Source: Streptomyces purpureus (GTDB taxonomy: Bacteria > Actinomycetota > Actinomycetes > Streptomycetales > Streptomycetaceae). Taken from it: 44,633 nt of DNA. Position 1 is the stretch's first letter, and each line of letters opens with the position of its first letter. The notes beneath the pieces are model-generated. The model was given only the letters and a program-made list of their open reading frames with translations, was not told the DNA's origin and searched no databases. This document shows, one piece after another, positions 15,599-24,530 of the stretch. The stretch covers positions 144,412-189,044 of the forward strand of contig NZ_BMQQ01000012.1 in NCBI RefSeq assembly GCF_014648195.1, written 5' to 3'. The translations under genes and the position numbers were made by a program.

Positions 15599-17470
15599 AT
15601 GGGGCCCATGACAGAGAGCACTGAGCCCGACATGACCGACGTGACCGGCGCTGACGACGCAACCGAGATGCCGGATTGGGAGAAGCGCTTCCGGGCGCCG
15701 CGGGTGTCGCTCCCCGAGTGGGCCGAGGACGCACCGGACCGCTCGCTGTTCGTCTCCAACGCGACCGGCACGTACGAGCTGTACGCCTGGGACCGGGCGA
15801 CGGGCGGCCGACGGCAGGTGACCGACCGGCCGAACGGCACGACGGACGGCACGCTGTCGCCCGACGGCGAGTGGATCTGGTGGTTCTCGGACACGGACGG
15901 CGACGAGTTCGGCGTCTGGATGAAGCAGCCGTTCGGCGGCGGGGACGACGTGCCGGCGGTGCCGGGCCTCGCTGCGTCCTACCCGGCGGGGCTGGCGATC
16001 GGGCGGGACGGGACGGTGGTGATCGGCCGCTCCACCGACGAGGAGGGCTCGACGATCCATGTGGCGCGGGCGGGCCAGGAGCCCGCGGAGATCTACCGGC
16101 ACCGCGAGTCCGCCGGGGTCGGCGACCTGTCGCACGACGGGACACTGATCGCCGTCGAGCACACCGAGCACGGGGACGCGATGCACTCCGCGCTGCGGGT
16201 GGTGCGGGCGGACAGCTCGGTCGTGGCCGAGCTGGACGACACCAAGGGCGGCCAGGAGGAGCTGGGGCTCGCGGTGCTGGGCTTCGCGCCGGTCGACGGG
16301 GACACCCGGCTGCTCGTCGGTCACCAGCGGCGGGGCCGCTGGGAGCCGATGCTGTGGGACGTCGGCACGGGCGAGGAGACCGATCTCGCCCTCGGGCTGT
16401 CCGGCGACGTGTCCGCGGAGTGGTACCCGGACGGCACGGGTCTGTTGATCGTGCACAGCTACGAGGCGCGCAGCGAGATGTTCCGGTACGACATCGCCAC
16501 CCGCGCGCTCGTGCGGGTGGACACCCCGGCCGGGTCGGTGACGGACGCCACGGCCCGCCCGGACGGGACGGTCGAGTACCTCTGGTCGTCGGCCGCGCAT
16601 CCGCCGGTGGTGCGTTCGACGGCCGGAGGGGTGGTCCTCGACGCCCCGGGGATGGCGGCTCCGGGGTCGGTGCCGGTCGAGGATGTGTGGGTGGAGGGGC
16701 CCGGCGGCCGTATCCACGCGCTCGTGCAGAAGCCGGCGGCCGGAGAGGGGCCGTACCCGACCGTCTTCGAGATCCACGGCGGGCCGACCTGGCACGACAG
16801 CGACGCCTTCGCGGCGGGCCCGGCGGCCTGGGTGGACCACGGCTTCGCGGTCGTACGGGTCAACTACCGGGGGTCCACCGGATACGGCCGGGAGTGGACG
16901 GACGCCCTCAAGCACCGGGTCGGGCTGATCGAGCTGGAGGACATCGCGGCGGTCCGGGAGTGGGCGGTCGCCTCCGGCCTGGCCGACCCGGCGCGGCTGG
17001 TCCTCGCCGGCGGCTCGTGGGGCGGCTATCTGACCCTCCTCGGGCTCGGCACGCAGCCGGACGACTGGTCGCTGGGGCTGGCGGCGGTCCCCGTCGCCGA
17101 CTACGTCACGGCGTACCACGACGAGATGGAGGCGCTGAAGGCGATGGACCGCACGCTCCTGGGCGGTACGCCGGAGGAGGTGCCGGAGCGTTTCGAGGCG
17201 TCGTCGCCGCTGACGTACGTGGACGCGGTGAAGGCGCCCGTGTACATCTCGGCGGGTGTGAACGACCCGCGCTGCCCAATCCGCCAGGTCGAGAACTACG
17301 TGGACCGGCTCGCGGCCCGGGGCGCGGTGCACGAGGTGTACCGGTACGACGCGGGTCACGGCTCGCTGGTGGTGGACGAACGGATCAAGCAGGTCCGGCT
17401 GGAGCTCGACTTCGCACTGCGGCAGCTGCGGCAGCTGCGGCAGGCGGGGACCCGGGCGGAAGGGAGGTGA
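15599..17470 (+). CDS. S9-family prolyl oligopeptidase-like serine peptidase
   Basis: A protein of about 623 residues. The N-terminal ~370 residues have repeated beta-propeller-like blades (for example YELYAWDRATG, GDEFGVWM, SEMFRYDIATRAL). The C-terminal alpha/beta-hydrolase domain has the catalytic Ser in GGSWGGYL, the Asp in GVNDPRCP and the His in YDAGHGS, in the right order. It should cleave short peptides in the cytoplasm, since no signal peptide is seen. The ATG at 15599 is preferred (GGCGGAG 4 bases before); ATG 15608 is an alternative. The last residues contain a short LRQLRQLRQ repeat. The SURF1 gene follows closely on the same strand. Confidence 0.9.
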   Translation: MGPMTESTEPDMTDVTGADDATEMPDWEKRFRAPRVSLPEWAEDAPDRSLFVSNATGTYELYAWDRATGGRRQVTDRPNGTTDGTLSPDGEWIWWFSDTDGDEFGVWMKQPFGGGDDVPAVPGLAASYPAGLAIGRDGTVVIGRSTDEEGSTIHVARAGQEPAEIYRHRESAGVGDLSHDGTLIAVEHTEHGDAMHSALRVVRADSSVVAELDDTKGGQEELGLAVLGFAPVDGDTRLLVGHQRRGRWEPMLWDVGTGEETDLALGLSGDVSAEWYPDGTGLLIVHSYEARSEMFRYDIATRALVRVDTPAGSVTDATARPDGTVEYLWSSAAHPPVVRSTAGGVVLDAPGMAAPGSVPVEDVWVEGPGGRIHALVQKPAAGEGPYPTVFEIHGGPTWHDSDAFAAGPAAWVDHGFAVVRVNYRGSTGYGREWTDALKHRVGLIELEDIAAVREWAVASGLADPARLVLAGGSWGGYLTLLGLGTQPDDWSLGLAAVPVADYVTAYHDEMEALKAMDRTLLGGTPEEVPERFEASSPLTYVDAVKAPVYISAGVNDPRCPIRQVENYVDRLAARGAVHEVYRYDAGHGSLVVDERIKQVRLELDFALRQLRQLRQAGTRAEGR

Positions 17471-17492
17471 GCGCGTTCCGTACCGTGGAGGG

Positions 17493-18245
17493 GTGTACGG
17501 GTTCCTGAGAACGCCCCGCTGGTGGGGGATCAACATCTTCGTCCTGCTGGCGATCCCGGTGTGCGTGTTCATGGGTACCTGGCAGCTGGGCAAGTTCGAG
17601 GACCGGGTCGACACCCACCGGGAGGCCGAGCGGCGGCCCGAGCCCGGGACGCTGTCGGCCAGGCCCCTGGCCGAGCTGCTGCCGGTCGACAAGGAGACGT
17701 CGGGACGCCACGCGTCGGCGAGCGGGCGGTACGGGGCACAGTTCCTCGTACCGGACCGTGAGCTGGACGGCCGCCGGGGCGCGTACGTCCTCACCCTGCT
17801 GACGACCGACGAGGGCAAGTCGCTGCCGGTGGTACGGGGCTGGCTCCCGGCCGGTGCGAAGGCTCCGGCCCCGCCGGCCGGCGAGGTCACGGTGGTCGGC
17901 GCGCTCCAGGCCTCCGAGAGCGCGGGCGCCGCCGGCGTCCATGGGGGCGGGGCCCTGCCGGATGGCCAGCTGGGCATCATCAGCGCGGCGTCGCTGGTGA
18001 ACGTGGTGCCGGGTGAGGTGTACGACGCCTGGGTCACGCTCACCGACTCGCCGAAGGGGATGACCCCGGTCCCGGCGAAGGTGGCGGCGGGTACGGGCCT
18101 CGACATCAAGGCGTTCCAGAACCTGGGCTACACGGCGGAGTGGTTCGTCTTCGCGGGCTTCGTCCTCTTCATGTGGTTCCGCCTCCTGCGCCGCGAGGCG
18201 GAAGCGGCCCGCGACGAGGCGCTGGGCCTGACGGACGCGGCCTGA
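17493..18245 (+). CDS. SURF1-family cytochrome oxidase assembly protein
   Basis: A 250-residue protein with the SURF1 layout: an N-terminal membrane helix (about 10-28) ending in FMGTWQLGKFEDR, a large extracytoplasmic domain containing PDRELDGRRGAYVLTLL and PVVRGWLPAG, and a C-terminal helix (about 208-230, EWFVFAGFVLFMWFRLL). SURF1 proteins help insert haem A into cytochrome c oxidase. The GTG start at 17493 matches the family N-terminus (YGFLRTPRW), although GGAGG lies almost against it; AGGGAGGTGAG in the end of the upstream gene may help initiation. No oxidase subunit gene lies nearby. Confidence 0.9.
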   Translation: MYGFLRTPRWWGINIFVLLAIPVCVFMGTWQLGKFEDRVDTHREAERRPEPGTLSARPLAELLPVDKETSGRHASASGRYGAQFLVPDRELDGRRGAYVLTLLTTDEGKSLPVVRGWLPAGAKAPAPPAGEVTVVGALQASESAGAAGVHGGGALPDGQLGIISAASLVNVVPGEVYDAWVTLTDSPKGMTPVPAKVAAGTGLDIKAFQNLGYTAEWFVFAGFVLFMWFRLLRREAEAARDEALGLTDAA

Positions 18246-18330
18246 TCCGGCGCGGTGTGATCCAGAGGCACCCGGATCCGGGCGCGGCCTGATCCAGACG
18301 CGGGCCGGGCGGGCCGGGCCGGGCCGGGTC
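18237..18330. repeat. Short direct repeats and palindrome between convergent genes
   Basis: GCGGCCTGATCC occurs at 18237-18248, covering the SURF1 stop, and again at 18284-18295. A related GTGTGATCCAGAG copy lies between. The perfect palindrome CCCGGATCCGGG is at 18271-18282, and a run of GGGCC blocks follows. It looks like local duplication of the gene end and may act as a terminator. Confidence 0.6.
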
Positions 18331-18364
18331 CGCCCAGGGACCCGGCCGCCACAGCCCGTATCCG

Positions 18365-19894
18365 CTACGAGGCGTCCAGGACGCCGGTCCGGTAGATCGT
18401 GCCGGCGCAGGCGTTGGGGATCGTGGTCTCGGCGGACGGGGCGCCCGGTTCGGCGGTGTGGGTGACCGCGACGCTGCCGTCCTGCGGGGTGCCGTCCTCC
18501 GTGCCGAGCTGCGGGGCCGTGTTCGTAGCCGTGGAGCCGGCGTCCGATCCGGTCGAGCCGGTCGAGCCGGTGGACGTGCCGCCCGCGTCGGTCGGCGTGG
18601 ACGGGTCCGGGGAGGGGTTCACCGTCGGGCAGGTCTCCGTGGGTACCCAGGCGAACTTCACCTCGTACGCCGTGTCCGGCCTGAGGACGAGTGTCCTGGT
18701 CTCCTGGGAGGGGTCCGGGAGGCCGGTCGCCGCGTCGCCCGCCGCGTGTGCCACGACACTGATCTTCGCGGAGTTCGCGGCGCCCTTGGCCTCGAAGTCG
18801 ACCTTGCCCTCGCCGCTGACCGCGCACTCGATGCCGGAGATGTTGGAGATCCGGAAGGTGCCGTAGACCTTGCCCTCCGCGTCGGGCTTGTCCGCCTGCG
18901 CGGAGACGACGCCGAGCTGGTCGGCGGCGCAGACCGGGATCGACACCGCGGCGGAGTCCGACGGAGCCACGCTCGCGTCGGCCGTACCGCCGCCGATGCC
19001 GGAGGCCGTCTCGTCGGGCTTCTGCTCGCCGGGGGCGACGCTCGTCGACGCGGACGGCCCGGCGGTGGGCCTGCCGGGCTGCTTGCCGGCGTCGTCCTTC
19101 TCGGGCTCCTCGCCCTCGCCCGTACCGCCCTGGGCCTCCTGGCCGTGGCCGGCGTTGACCGGGCGGTCGTCGGAGGAGAGGCCGCCGGAGCCGGCGACGT
19201 GGACGAAGGCGGGGACGGCGGTGCCGATCAGTACGACCGCCGCGGCGAGGCCGACCACGGCCTGCCGCTTACGGGCACGGCGGGCCGGGACGGCCTTGCG
19301 CAGGTGGTCCAGGGCCCCCTCGGAGGGCGCCACATCGGCCACGGCCTCATGGAGCAGCCGACGCAGCGCCAGCTCGTCCCCGAACGCGTCGCCGGGCCCA
19401 CCGAAGCCACCCGAGCTACCCAGGCCACTGCCCGAGCCGCCGGAACCAGCCGCCCCGGCAGCCGCGCCGAGTCCGCCAAGTCCAGCGAGTCCACGGAACT
19501 CGTCCGGTCCGTCCGATCCGTCCAGTCCGTCCGAGCCGCCGGAACCGCTCCCGCTGCCCGAGCCACCCGCCCCGGCAGCCTTGCCGAGTCCAGCGAGTCC
19601 GCCAAGTCCAGCGAGTCCGGTGACTCCACGGAGCTCGTCCGGTCCGTCCGATCCGTCAGAGCCGCCAGGCTCGCGCGGACCTCCCGGAGTTCCCGGAACT
19701 CCCGCTCCACCCGGCCCGCTCGGGCTCTCAGGATGGCCGAAGCCGTCAGGGCCCACCTGGCCGTCCTGCCCGTGCCGCTTCTTGTCCGGCCCGTCGTTCA
19801 CAATTCCGTTCCCAGTCCGGTCGTCGTCCAACGGCCCGTCCGGCCCGTATCTCTCTGTCCCCCCGGGTCCTTTGCCGCCAGCGCGCCTGTTCAT
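18365..19894 (-). CDS. Glycine-rich membrane protein coupled to the sigma factor, possible anti-sigma or sigma-dependent surface protein
   Basis: A 509-residue protein of unknown function. Residues 1 to about 165 are a Gly/Ser/Asp/Pro-rich tract with internal duplications (GSDG blocks and GLAGLGGLAGLG twice). Residues about 170-205 (DELALRRLLHEAVADVAPSEGALDHLRKAVP) are helical and could be a sigma-interacting segment, followed by basic RRARKR and a membrane helix (AVVGLAAAVVLIGTAVPAFV). The outer half is a low-complexity linker, then a domain with four Cys (IPVCAAD, IECAVSG, ETCPTV, NACAGT) resembling carbohydrate or protein-binding modules. Its ATG overlaps the sigma stop as ATGA, so translation is coupled. 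The tract before the helix is unusual for an anti-sigma factor. Confidence 0.8.
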   Translation of the reverse strand: MNRRAGGKGPGGTERYGPDGPLDDDRTGNGIVNDGPDKKRHGQDGQVGPDGFGHPESPSGPGGAGVPGTPGGPREPGGSDGSDGPDELRGVTGLAGLGGLAGLGKAAGAGGSGSGSGSGGSDGLDGSDGPDEFRGLAGLGGLGAAAGAAGSGGSGSGLGSSGGFGGPGDAFGDELALRRLLHEAVADVAPSEGALDHLRKAVPARRARKRQAVVGLAAAVVLIGTAVPAFVHVAGSGGLSSDDRPVNAGHGQEAQGGTGEGEEPEKDDAGKQPGRPTAGPSASTSVAPGEQKPDETASGIGGGTADASVAPSDSAAVSIPVCAADQLGVVSAQADKPDAEGKVYGTFRISNISGIECAVSGEGKVDFEAKGAANSAKISVVAHAAGDAATGLPDPSQETRTLVLRPDTAYEVKFAWVPTETCPTVNPSPDPSTPTDAGGTSTGSTGSTGSDAGSTATNTAPQLGTEDGTPQDGSVAVTHTAEPGAPSAETTIPNACAGTIYRTGVLDAS

Positions 19895-20613
19895 GCGTTC
19901 GCCTCCATGGCGACGCGCAGAGCGGCGATGCCGCGCGAGCCGTAAGCCTTCACGGACCCGAGCGATATGCCGAGCGTCTCGGCGACCTGCGCCTCGGTCA
20001 TGTCGGCGAAGTACCGCAGGACCAGCACCTCGCGCTGCCGGCGCTGCAGCCCCCGCATCGCCTTGATCAGCGCGTCGCGCTCCAGCTGGTCGTAGGCGCC
20101 TTCCTCGGCGCTCGCCATGTCGGGCATCGGCTTGGAGAGCAGCTTCAGCCCGAGGATGCGGCGGCGCAGCGCGGAACGCGAGAGGTTCACCACGGTCTGG
20201 CGGAGGTACGCGAGCGTCTTCTCCGGGTCCCGTACGCGGTTGCGCGCCGAGTGCACCCGGATGAAGGCCTCCTGGACGACGTCCTCGCAGGAGGCCGTGT
20301 CGTCGAGGAGGAGCGCGGCGAGGCCGAGCAGCGACCGGTAGTGGGCGCGGTAGGTCTCGGTGAGGTGGTCGACGGTGGTGCCCGCAGTCATGGTCCCGGT
20401 CATGGCCGCGTCAGCGCCCTCGCGCTGGGCCTGTACGCGGGCGGGCCGGGTGGCGGGCATCGGAGCGATCACCGGCATGCCGCCGGGCGTACGGGGCCGC
20501 CGGAGCGGGCGCACGGAAGCACCGCGGGCCGGAGCCGCTGTCGCACTCCGGAGCGGGACCACGGACGCGCCGCGGAGCGGGACCACCGCCGTGATGTCGA
20601 GTACCTCTGCCAC
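19891..20613 (-). CDS. SigE-family RNA polymerase sigma factor (ECF type)
   Basis: A 240-residue sigma factor. Sigma region 2 covers YRAHYRSLLGLAALLLDDTASCEDVVQEAFIRVHSA (read in parts), and region 4 ends with REVLVLRYFADMTEAQVAETLGISLGSVKAYGSRG, the typical SigE-family recognition helix. The first ~75 residues are an extra Pro/Arg/Ala-rich extension with repeated PLRGAS/ARGASVRPLR blocks, which is not part of the sigma fold. GTG start at 20613; a G-run lies about 23 bases upstream, so the ribosome-binding site is poor. The downstream membrane protein overlaps by ATGA and is probably its partner. The stimulus and regulon are unknown. Confidence 0.92.
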   Translation of the reverse strand: MAEVLDITAVVPLRGASVVPLRSATAAPARGASVRPLRRPRTPGGMPVIAPMPATRPARVQAQREGADAAMTGTMTAGTTVDHLTETYRAHYRSLLGLAALLLDDTASCEDVVQEAFIRVHSARNRVRDPEKTLAYLRQTVVNLSRSALRRRILGLKLLSKPMPDMASAEEGAYDQLERDALIKAMRGLQRRQREVLVLRYFADMTEAQVAETLGISLGSVKAYGSRGIAALRVAMEANA

Positions 20614-20924
20614 GCCTGTTGGACACGCTGCCCCCCGTCAGGGTTGTACGCGTACGCCACCGTTTTTGACGGTGCGTAGATTGCCCTCATGCGTACCCGC
20701 TCTTCCCCAATGCCCCGTTTTTCGCGACACCACGAAGGGCGACCGCATAGACGCTCCCCGCCCAACTACCGGTTGCAGAAAGGGGGAAGAGCATCGTCGA
20801 ACATGCCATCGCCCCAGTTCAAGTGGCATAGACCAGGGTTTTGCTCACAGGGCGTTCACAGATCCTACAAACCTTGCCGATCAGGCGGCATCGAATTCCG
20901 GACGTATAAATCAAGTCGCGGAAA
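20614..20924 (-). promoter_or_regulatory. Promoter and leader region of the sigma-factor operon
   Basis: This 311-base gap is less G+C-rich than its surroundings. On the minus strand a good -10-like TAGGAT lies at 20867-20862, but I see no convincing -35 partner. If it is used, the leader would be about 240 bases. A hairpin of 6 bp CACCGT (20658-20663) and ACGGTG (20669-20674), extended by 4 bp past a bulge, with a TTTTG loop lies about 40-60 bases before the sigma start and may influence translation or act as a regulator site. Confidence 0.4.
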
Positions 20925-21983
20925 TCAGGGGGCCGCGAGCTCCGCCCCGATGGCCTCGGCGATCTGCGCGGTGTTCAGGGCCGCGCCCTTGCGCAGGTTG
21001 TCGCCGCAGACGAAGAACTCCAGGGCGTTCTCGTCGTCCAGCGCCCGCCGCAGCCGCCCCACCCAGGTGGGGTCCGTGCCCACGACATCGGCCGGGGTCG
21101 GGAAGTCCCCGGCCGCCGGGTCGTCGTAGAGCACCACACCCGGCGAGGTGGCCAGGATCTCGTGGGCCCGCGCGACCGTCACCGGGCGCTCGAACCGCGC
21201 GTGCACGGAGACGGAGTGGGCGGTCACGACCGGCACCCGTACGCATGTCGCGGACACCCGCAGCTCCGGCAGGGCGAGGATCTTGCGGGTCTCCTCGCGG
21301 ATGCGCAGCTCCTCCGAGGACCAGCCGTCTTCGCCCGGCGTCCCGGACCACGGCACCACGTTGAGCGCGAGCGGACCGGGGAAGGGGCCGGTGTCGTCGC
21401 CGACCGCGCGGCGTACGTCTCCGGGGTGCGACCCCAGTTCCGTACCGGCCACCACGGACAGCTGGGCGCGCAGTGCGGCAACGCCGTCCTGTCCTGCGCC
21501 GCTGGCCGCCTGGTACGCGGAGACGACCAGCTCGCTCGCCCCGAACTCGGCATGCAGCGCGCCGACGGCGACGATCAGGGCCAGGGTCGTACAGCCCGGG
21601 CTCGCGACGATGCCGCGCGGGCGGACCCGTACGGCATGAGGGTTGATCTCGGGCACGACCAGCGGCACGTCCGGATCCATCCGGAACGCGGGCGAGTTGT
21701 CGACGACCACCGCGCCCTTGGCGGCGGCGATCGGGGCCCACTGGGCGGCGATCTCCTCGGGTACGAGGAAGAGCGCGACGTCCGTGCCCTCCAGCGCCTC
21801 TTCGCAGAGCGCCAGGACCTCGGTCTCCTCCCCGCGCACGGCCAGCTTGCGGCCGGCCGAACGCGGGGAGGAGACGAGTCGTATCTCGCCCCAGATGTCG
21901 GCGTGCTGCGACAGGATCTGGAGCATCACCGCGCCGACGGCCCCGGTCGCTCCCACGACCGTGAGCGTCGGCCGGCGGGTCAT
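20925..21983 (-). CDS. asd: Aspartate-semialdehyde dehydrogenase
   Basis: A 352-residue enzyme that reduces aspartyl-4-phosphate to aspartate semialdehyde with NADPH, the second step towards lysine, threonine and methionine, and diaminopimelate for the cell wall. Seen directly: the N-terminal GATGAVG nucleotide loop, ASPGCTT with the catalytic Cys131, the SAYQAASGAGQ loop, GWSSEELRIREETRKIL, and AHS with the catalytic His256. The Cys motif reads SPGCTT instead of the common NPNCST, a real but tolerable change. The start ATG overlaps the stop of the aspartokinase gene as ATGA, so the two are translationally coupled. Confidence 0.95.
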   Translation of the reverse strand: MTRRPTLTVVGATGAVGAVMLQILSQHADIWGEIRLVSSPRSAGRKLAVRGEETEVLALCEEALEGTDVALFLVPEEIAAQWAPIAAAKGAVVVDNSPAFRMDPDVPLVVPEINPHAVRVRPRGIVASPGCTTLALIVAVGALHAEFGASELVVSAYQAASGAGQDGVAALRAQLSVVAGTELGSHPGDVRRAVGDDTGPFPGPLALNVVPWSGTPGEDGWSSEELRIREETRKILALPELRVSATCVRVPVVTAHSVSVHARFERPVTVARAHEILATSPGVVLYDDPAAGDFPTPADVVGTDPTWVGRLRRALDDENALEFFVCGDNLRKGAALNTAQIAEAIGAELAAP

Positions 21984-23251
21984 CGGCCGGTTCCTCCATA
22001 GACGACGGCCTCGTCGCTGTCGCTGTCCAGGCCGAAGGCGGTGTGGACGGCGCGGACGGCCTCGTTGACGTCGTCGGCGCGGGTGACGACCGAGATGCGG
22101 ATCTCGGAGGTCGAGATGAGCTCGATGTTCACGCCCGCGTCGGAGAGCGCCTGGAAGAAGGAGGCGGTGACGCCCGGGTTGGTCTTCATACCGGCGCCGA
22201 CCAGGGAGATCTTGCCGATCTGGTCGTCGTAGCGCAGCGAGTCGAAGCCGATCGCGCCCTTCGCCTTCTCCAGGGCGTCGATGGCCTTGTGGCCCTCGGC
22301 CTTGGGGAGGGTGAAGGAGATGTCCGTGAGACCGGTGGAGGCGGCCGACACGTTCTGCACGATCATGTCGATGTTGATCTCGGCGTCCGCGACGGCGCGG
22401 AAGATGGCCGCGGCCTCGCCCGGCTTGTCGGGCACGCCGACGACCGTGATCTTGGCTTCGGAGACGTCGTGGGCGACTCCGGAGATGATGGCGTGCTCCA
22501 CCTGCTGATCTCCAAGCGGCTCGTTGCTGACCCATGTGCCCGGCAGTCCGGAGAAGGACGAGCGGACGTGGATGGGGATGTTGTATCGGCGTGCGTACTC
22601 GACGCACCGGTGCAGCAGCACCTTGGAGCCGGAGGCGGCGAGCTCCAGCATGTCCTCGAAGGAGATCCAGTCGATCTTCTTCGCCTTCTTCACGACGCGC
22701 GGGTCGGCGGTGAAGACGCCGTCGACGTCCGTGTAGATCTCGCAGACCTCGGCGTCGAGCGCGGCCGCGAGGGCCACGGCCGTGGTGTCGGATCCGCCGC
22801 GGCCGAGGGTGGTGATGTCCTTGCTGTCCGCGGACACACCCTGGAAGCCGGCGACGATGGCGATGTTGCCCTCGTCGAGGGCGGTACGGATCCGGCCCGG
22901 CGTGACATCGATGATGCGCGCTTTGTTGTGGACCGAGTCGGTGATGACACCGGCCTGGCTGCCCGTGAACGACTGGGCCTCGTGGCCCAGGTTTTTGATC
23001 GCCATGGCCAGCAGGGCCATGGAGATCCGCTCTCCGGCGGTCAGCAGCATGTCGAACTCACGCCCGGCAGGCATCGGGGATACCTGCTCGGCGAGATCGA
23101 TCAACTCGTCCGTCGTGTCACCCATCGCCGAGACCACGACGACCACCTGGTGGCCGTTCTTCTTGGCATCGACGATCCGCTTGGCGACCCGCTTGATGCC
23201 CTCGGCATCGGCTACGGAGGAGCCTCCGTACTTCTGCACGACAAGGCCCAC
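21980..23251 (-). CDS. ask: Aspartokinase (alpha subunit)
   Basis: A 423-residue kinase that phosphorylates aspartate, the first step of the aspartate family pathway. The N-terminal domain has the KYGGSSV signature, GFQGVSADSKDITTLGRGGSDTTA and EIYTDVDGVFTADPR. The C-terminal ~170 residues hold two ACT domains (KITVVGVPDKPGEAAAIFRAVADAEINIDMIVQNV and KISLVGAGMKTNPGVTASFFQ) for feedback control by lysine and threonine. An internal GTG start probably gives a separate beta subunit, listed separately. The start ATG is at 23251 and the stop overlaps asd. This is the normal actinobacterial arrangement. Confidence 0.96.
   Translation of the reverse strand: MGLVVQKYGGSSVADAEGIKRVAKRIVDAKKNGHQVVVVVSAMGDTTDELIDLAEQVSPMPAGREFDMLLTAGERISMALLAMAIKNLGHEAQSFTGSQAGVITDSVHNKARIIDVTPGRIRTALDEGNIAIVAGFQGVSADSKDITTLGRGGSDTTAVALAAALDAEVCEIYTDVDGVFTADPRVVKKAKKIDWISFEDMLELAASGSKVLLHRCVEYARRYNIPIHVRSSFSGLPGTWVSNEPLGDQQVEHAIISGVAHDVSEAKITVVGVPDKPGEAAAIFRAVADAEINIDMIVQNVSAASTGLTDISFTLPKAEGHKAIDALEKAKGAIGFDSLRYDDQIGKISLVGAGMKTNPGVTASFFQALSDAGVNIELISTSEIRISVVTRADDVNEAVRAVHTAFGLDSDSDEAVVYGGTGR
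22499..22513 (-). promoter_or_regulatory. Internal ribosome-binding site and GTG start for aspartokinase beta
   Basis: GGAG (plus-strand 22510-22513) lies 8 bases before an in-frame GTG (22499-22501) at the codon beginning VEHAIISGVAHD. Translation from here would yield a 173-residue regulatory beta subunit made of the two ACT domains. This is where the beta subunit begins in Corynebacterium glutamicum lysC, so an alpha2-beta2 enzyme is likely. Confidence 0.75.
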
Positions 23252-23528
23252 GTGCGCTCCTCGCTCAGTCCATGTACTGCGGTCACCGCTGTTCGGCGCC
23301 GCAGACTTGCGGTCGGCTCAGTCTAACGAGCAGCCCGGAATCGCCCCCGTCGTATCGCATCCTGAGATGTCCCGCTCAAGAAGTGATCACGGGGAGGTTG
23401 GTGTGATTCCTGGGGCTGCCCGCAGGAGCCCCTCTGCCCGGGGTGGGCGGCGGTACGCGGAGATGTGCGGCATGTCACTCGGAGGGCGGGGTCACGGAGG
23501 TGGTGGAACGGGGCCATGGCACCGGCCC

Positions 23529-24437
23529 TCAGCCCCGGGCGGCCAGGATCTCCGTGACCGAGCGGAGGCCCACGGCGGCGAGGGCCGGGTTCGTCACGCG
23601 GTAGTAGTGGTACGCGGTGAGGCCGAAGCAGAGGGCCCAGCCGCGGCCGCGGCCCCAGGTCGCGTTGTCGACGTCGGCCTCCGCGCGGAACAGGTCGCGC
23701 GTCCCGGCGTCCAGCAGCGTCCAGGCGGGGATCGTGTCGCAGGCCGGGTCGCCGACGCCGACCGCGCCGAAGTCGATGACGGCGCTCAGCCGGCCGCCCC
23801 TGGCCAGGAGGTTGCCCGGCAGCAGGTCACCGTGGACCCAGACGGGCGCGCCCTGCCACTGCGGGAGCGCCAGCGCGGTCTCCCAGGCCTCCGTCGCGGC
23901 GGCCGCGTCGAGCGTGCCGTCCGCGCCGAGGTCGCGGATCGCGAGCCGTACGTCGTCGTCCCGCGAGCTCAGCGGGCCGCCCCGGAACGACCGCGGGCCG
24001 CCGTCCGCGTCCACCTTCCGCAACGCCACGACGAACCGGCCCAGCGTGACGGCCGCGTGCGGGAGGTCGGCGATCGGCTCGTCGAAGGCGTTCGCCCCCT
24101 CCAGCCAGCGGTACACCGACCATGCCATGGGGAACCCCTCCCCGGGCACCCCCTTGCACAGCGGCACCGGCACCTGGAGCGGCAGCGCCGGAGCGAGCCT
24201 GGGCAGCCACCGCTGCTCCTTCTCCACCTGGTGCGCGGCGCCGGGTATCCGGGGAAGGCGTACGACCAGGTCGGCGCCGAGCCGGTACATCGCGTTGTCG
24301 GTCCCGGCCGACTCGACGCGTACGACCGGGAGGCCGGCCCACTGCGGGAACTGCGCCGCGACGAGCCGCTCGACGAGCTCCTCGTCGATGTCGAGCTCGT
24401 CGGCGTGCATCTTCTGGCGCGTCTTCCCGCCGGTCAC
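23529..24437 (-). CDS. Aminoglycoside phosphotransferase (APH)-family kinase
   Basis: A protein of about 302 residues with the APH/choline-kinase fold. The nucleotide-binding part shows DNAMYRLGADLVVRLPRIPGAA, with a Lys replaced by Arg in the usual VVK/VVR position. The catalytic loop is VWVHGDLLPGNLLARGGRLSAVIDFGAVGVGDPACD, with HGDLxPGN and the metal-binding IDFG. The substrate could be an antibiotic, sugar, amino acid or choline-like compound. The GTG at 24437 was chosen for its AGGGGGA site; in-frame starts up to 24530 would add a weak leader. It lies downstream of the STAND NTPase gene on the same strand. Confidence 0.88.
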   Translation of the reverse strand: MTGGKTRQKMHADELDIDEELVERLVAAQFPQWAGLPVVRVESAGTDNAMYRLGADLVVRLPRIPGAAHQVEKEQRWLPRLAPALPLQVPVPLCKGVPGEGFPMAWSVYRWLEGANAFDEPIADLPHAAVTLGRFVVALRKVDADGGPRSFRGGPLSSRDDDVRLAIRDLGADGTLDAAAATEAWETALALPQWQGAPVWVHGDLLPGNLLARGGRLSAVIDFGAVGVGDPACDTIPAWTLLDAGTRDLFRAEADVDNATWGRGRGWALCFGLTAYHYYRVTNPALAAVGLRSVTEILAARG

Positions 24438-24530
24438 TGGTCCCCCTACGACTGACTGCCGATGTCCGGGGCTCATCCCACCGGCCGGGTCGGGCTCCTG
24501 TCGACCGAATTCCCCCGCACGACCGGGCAC

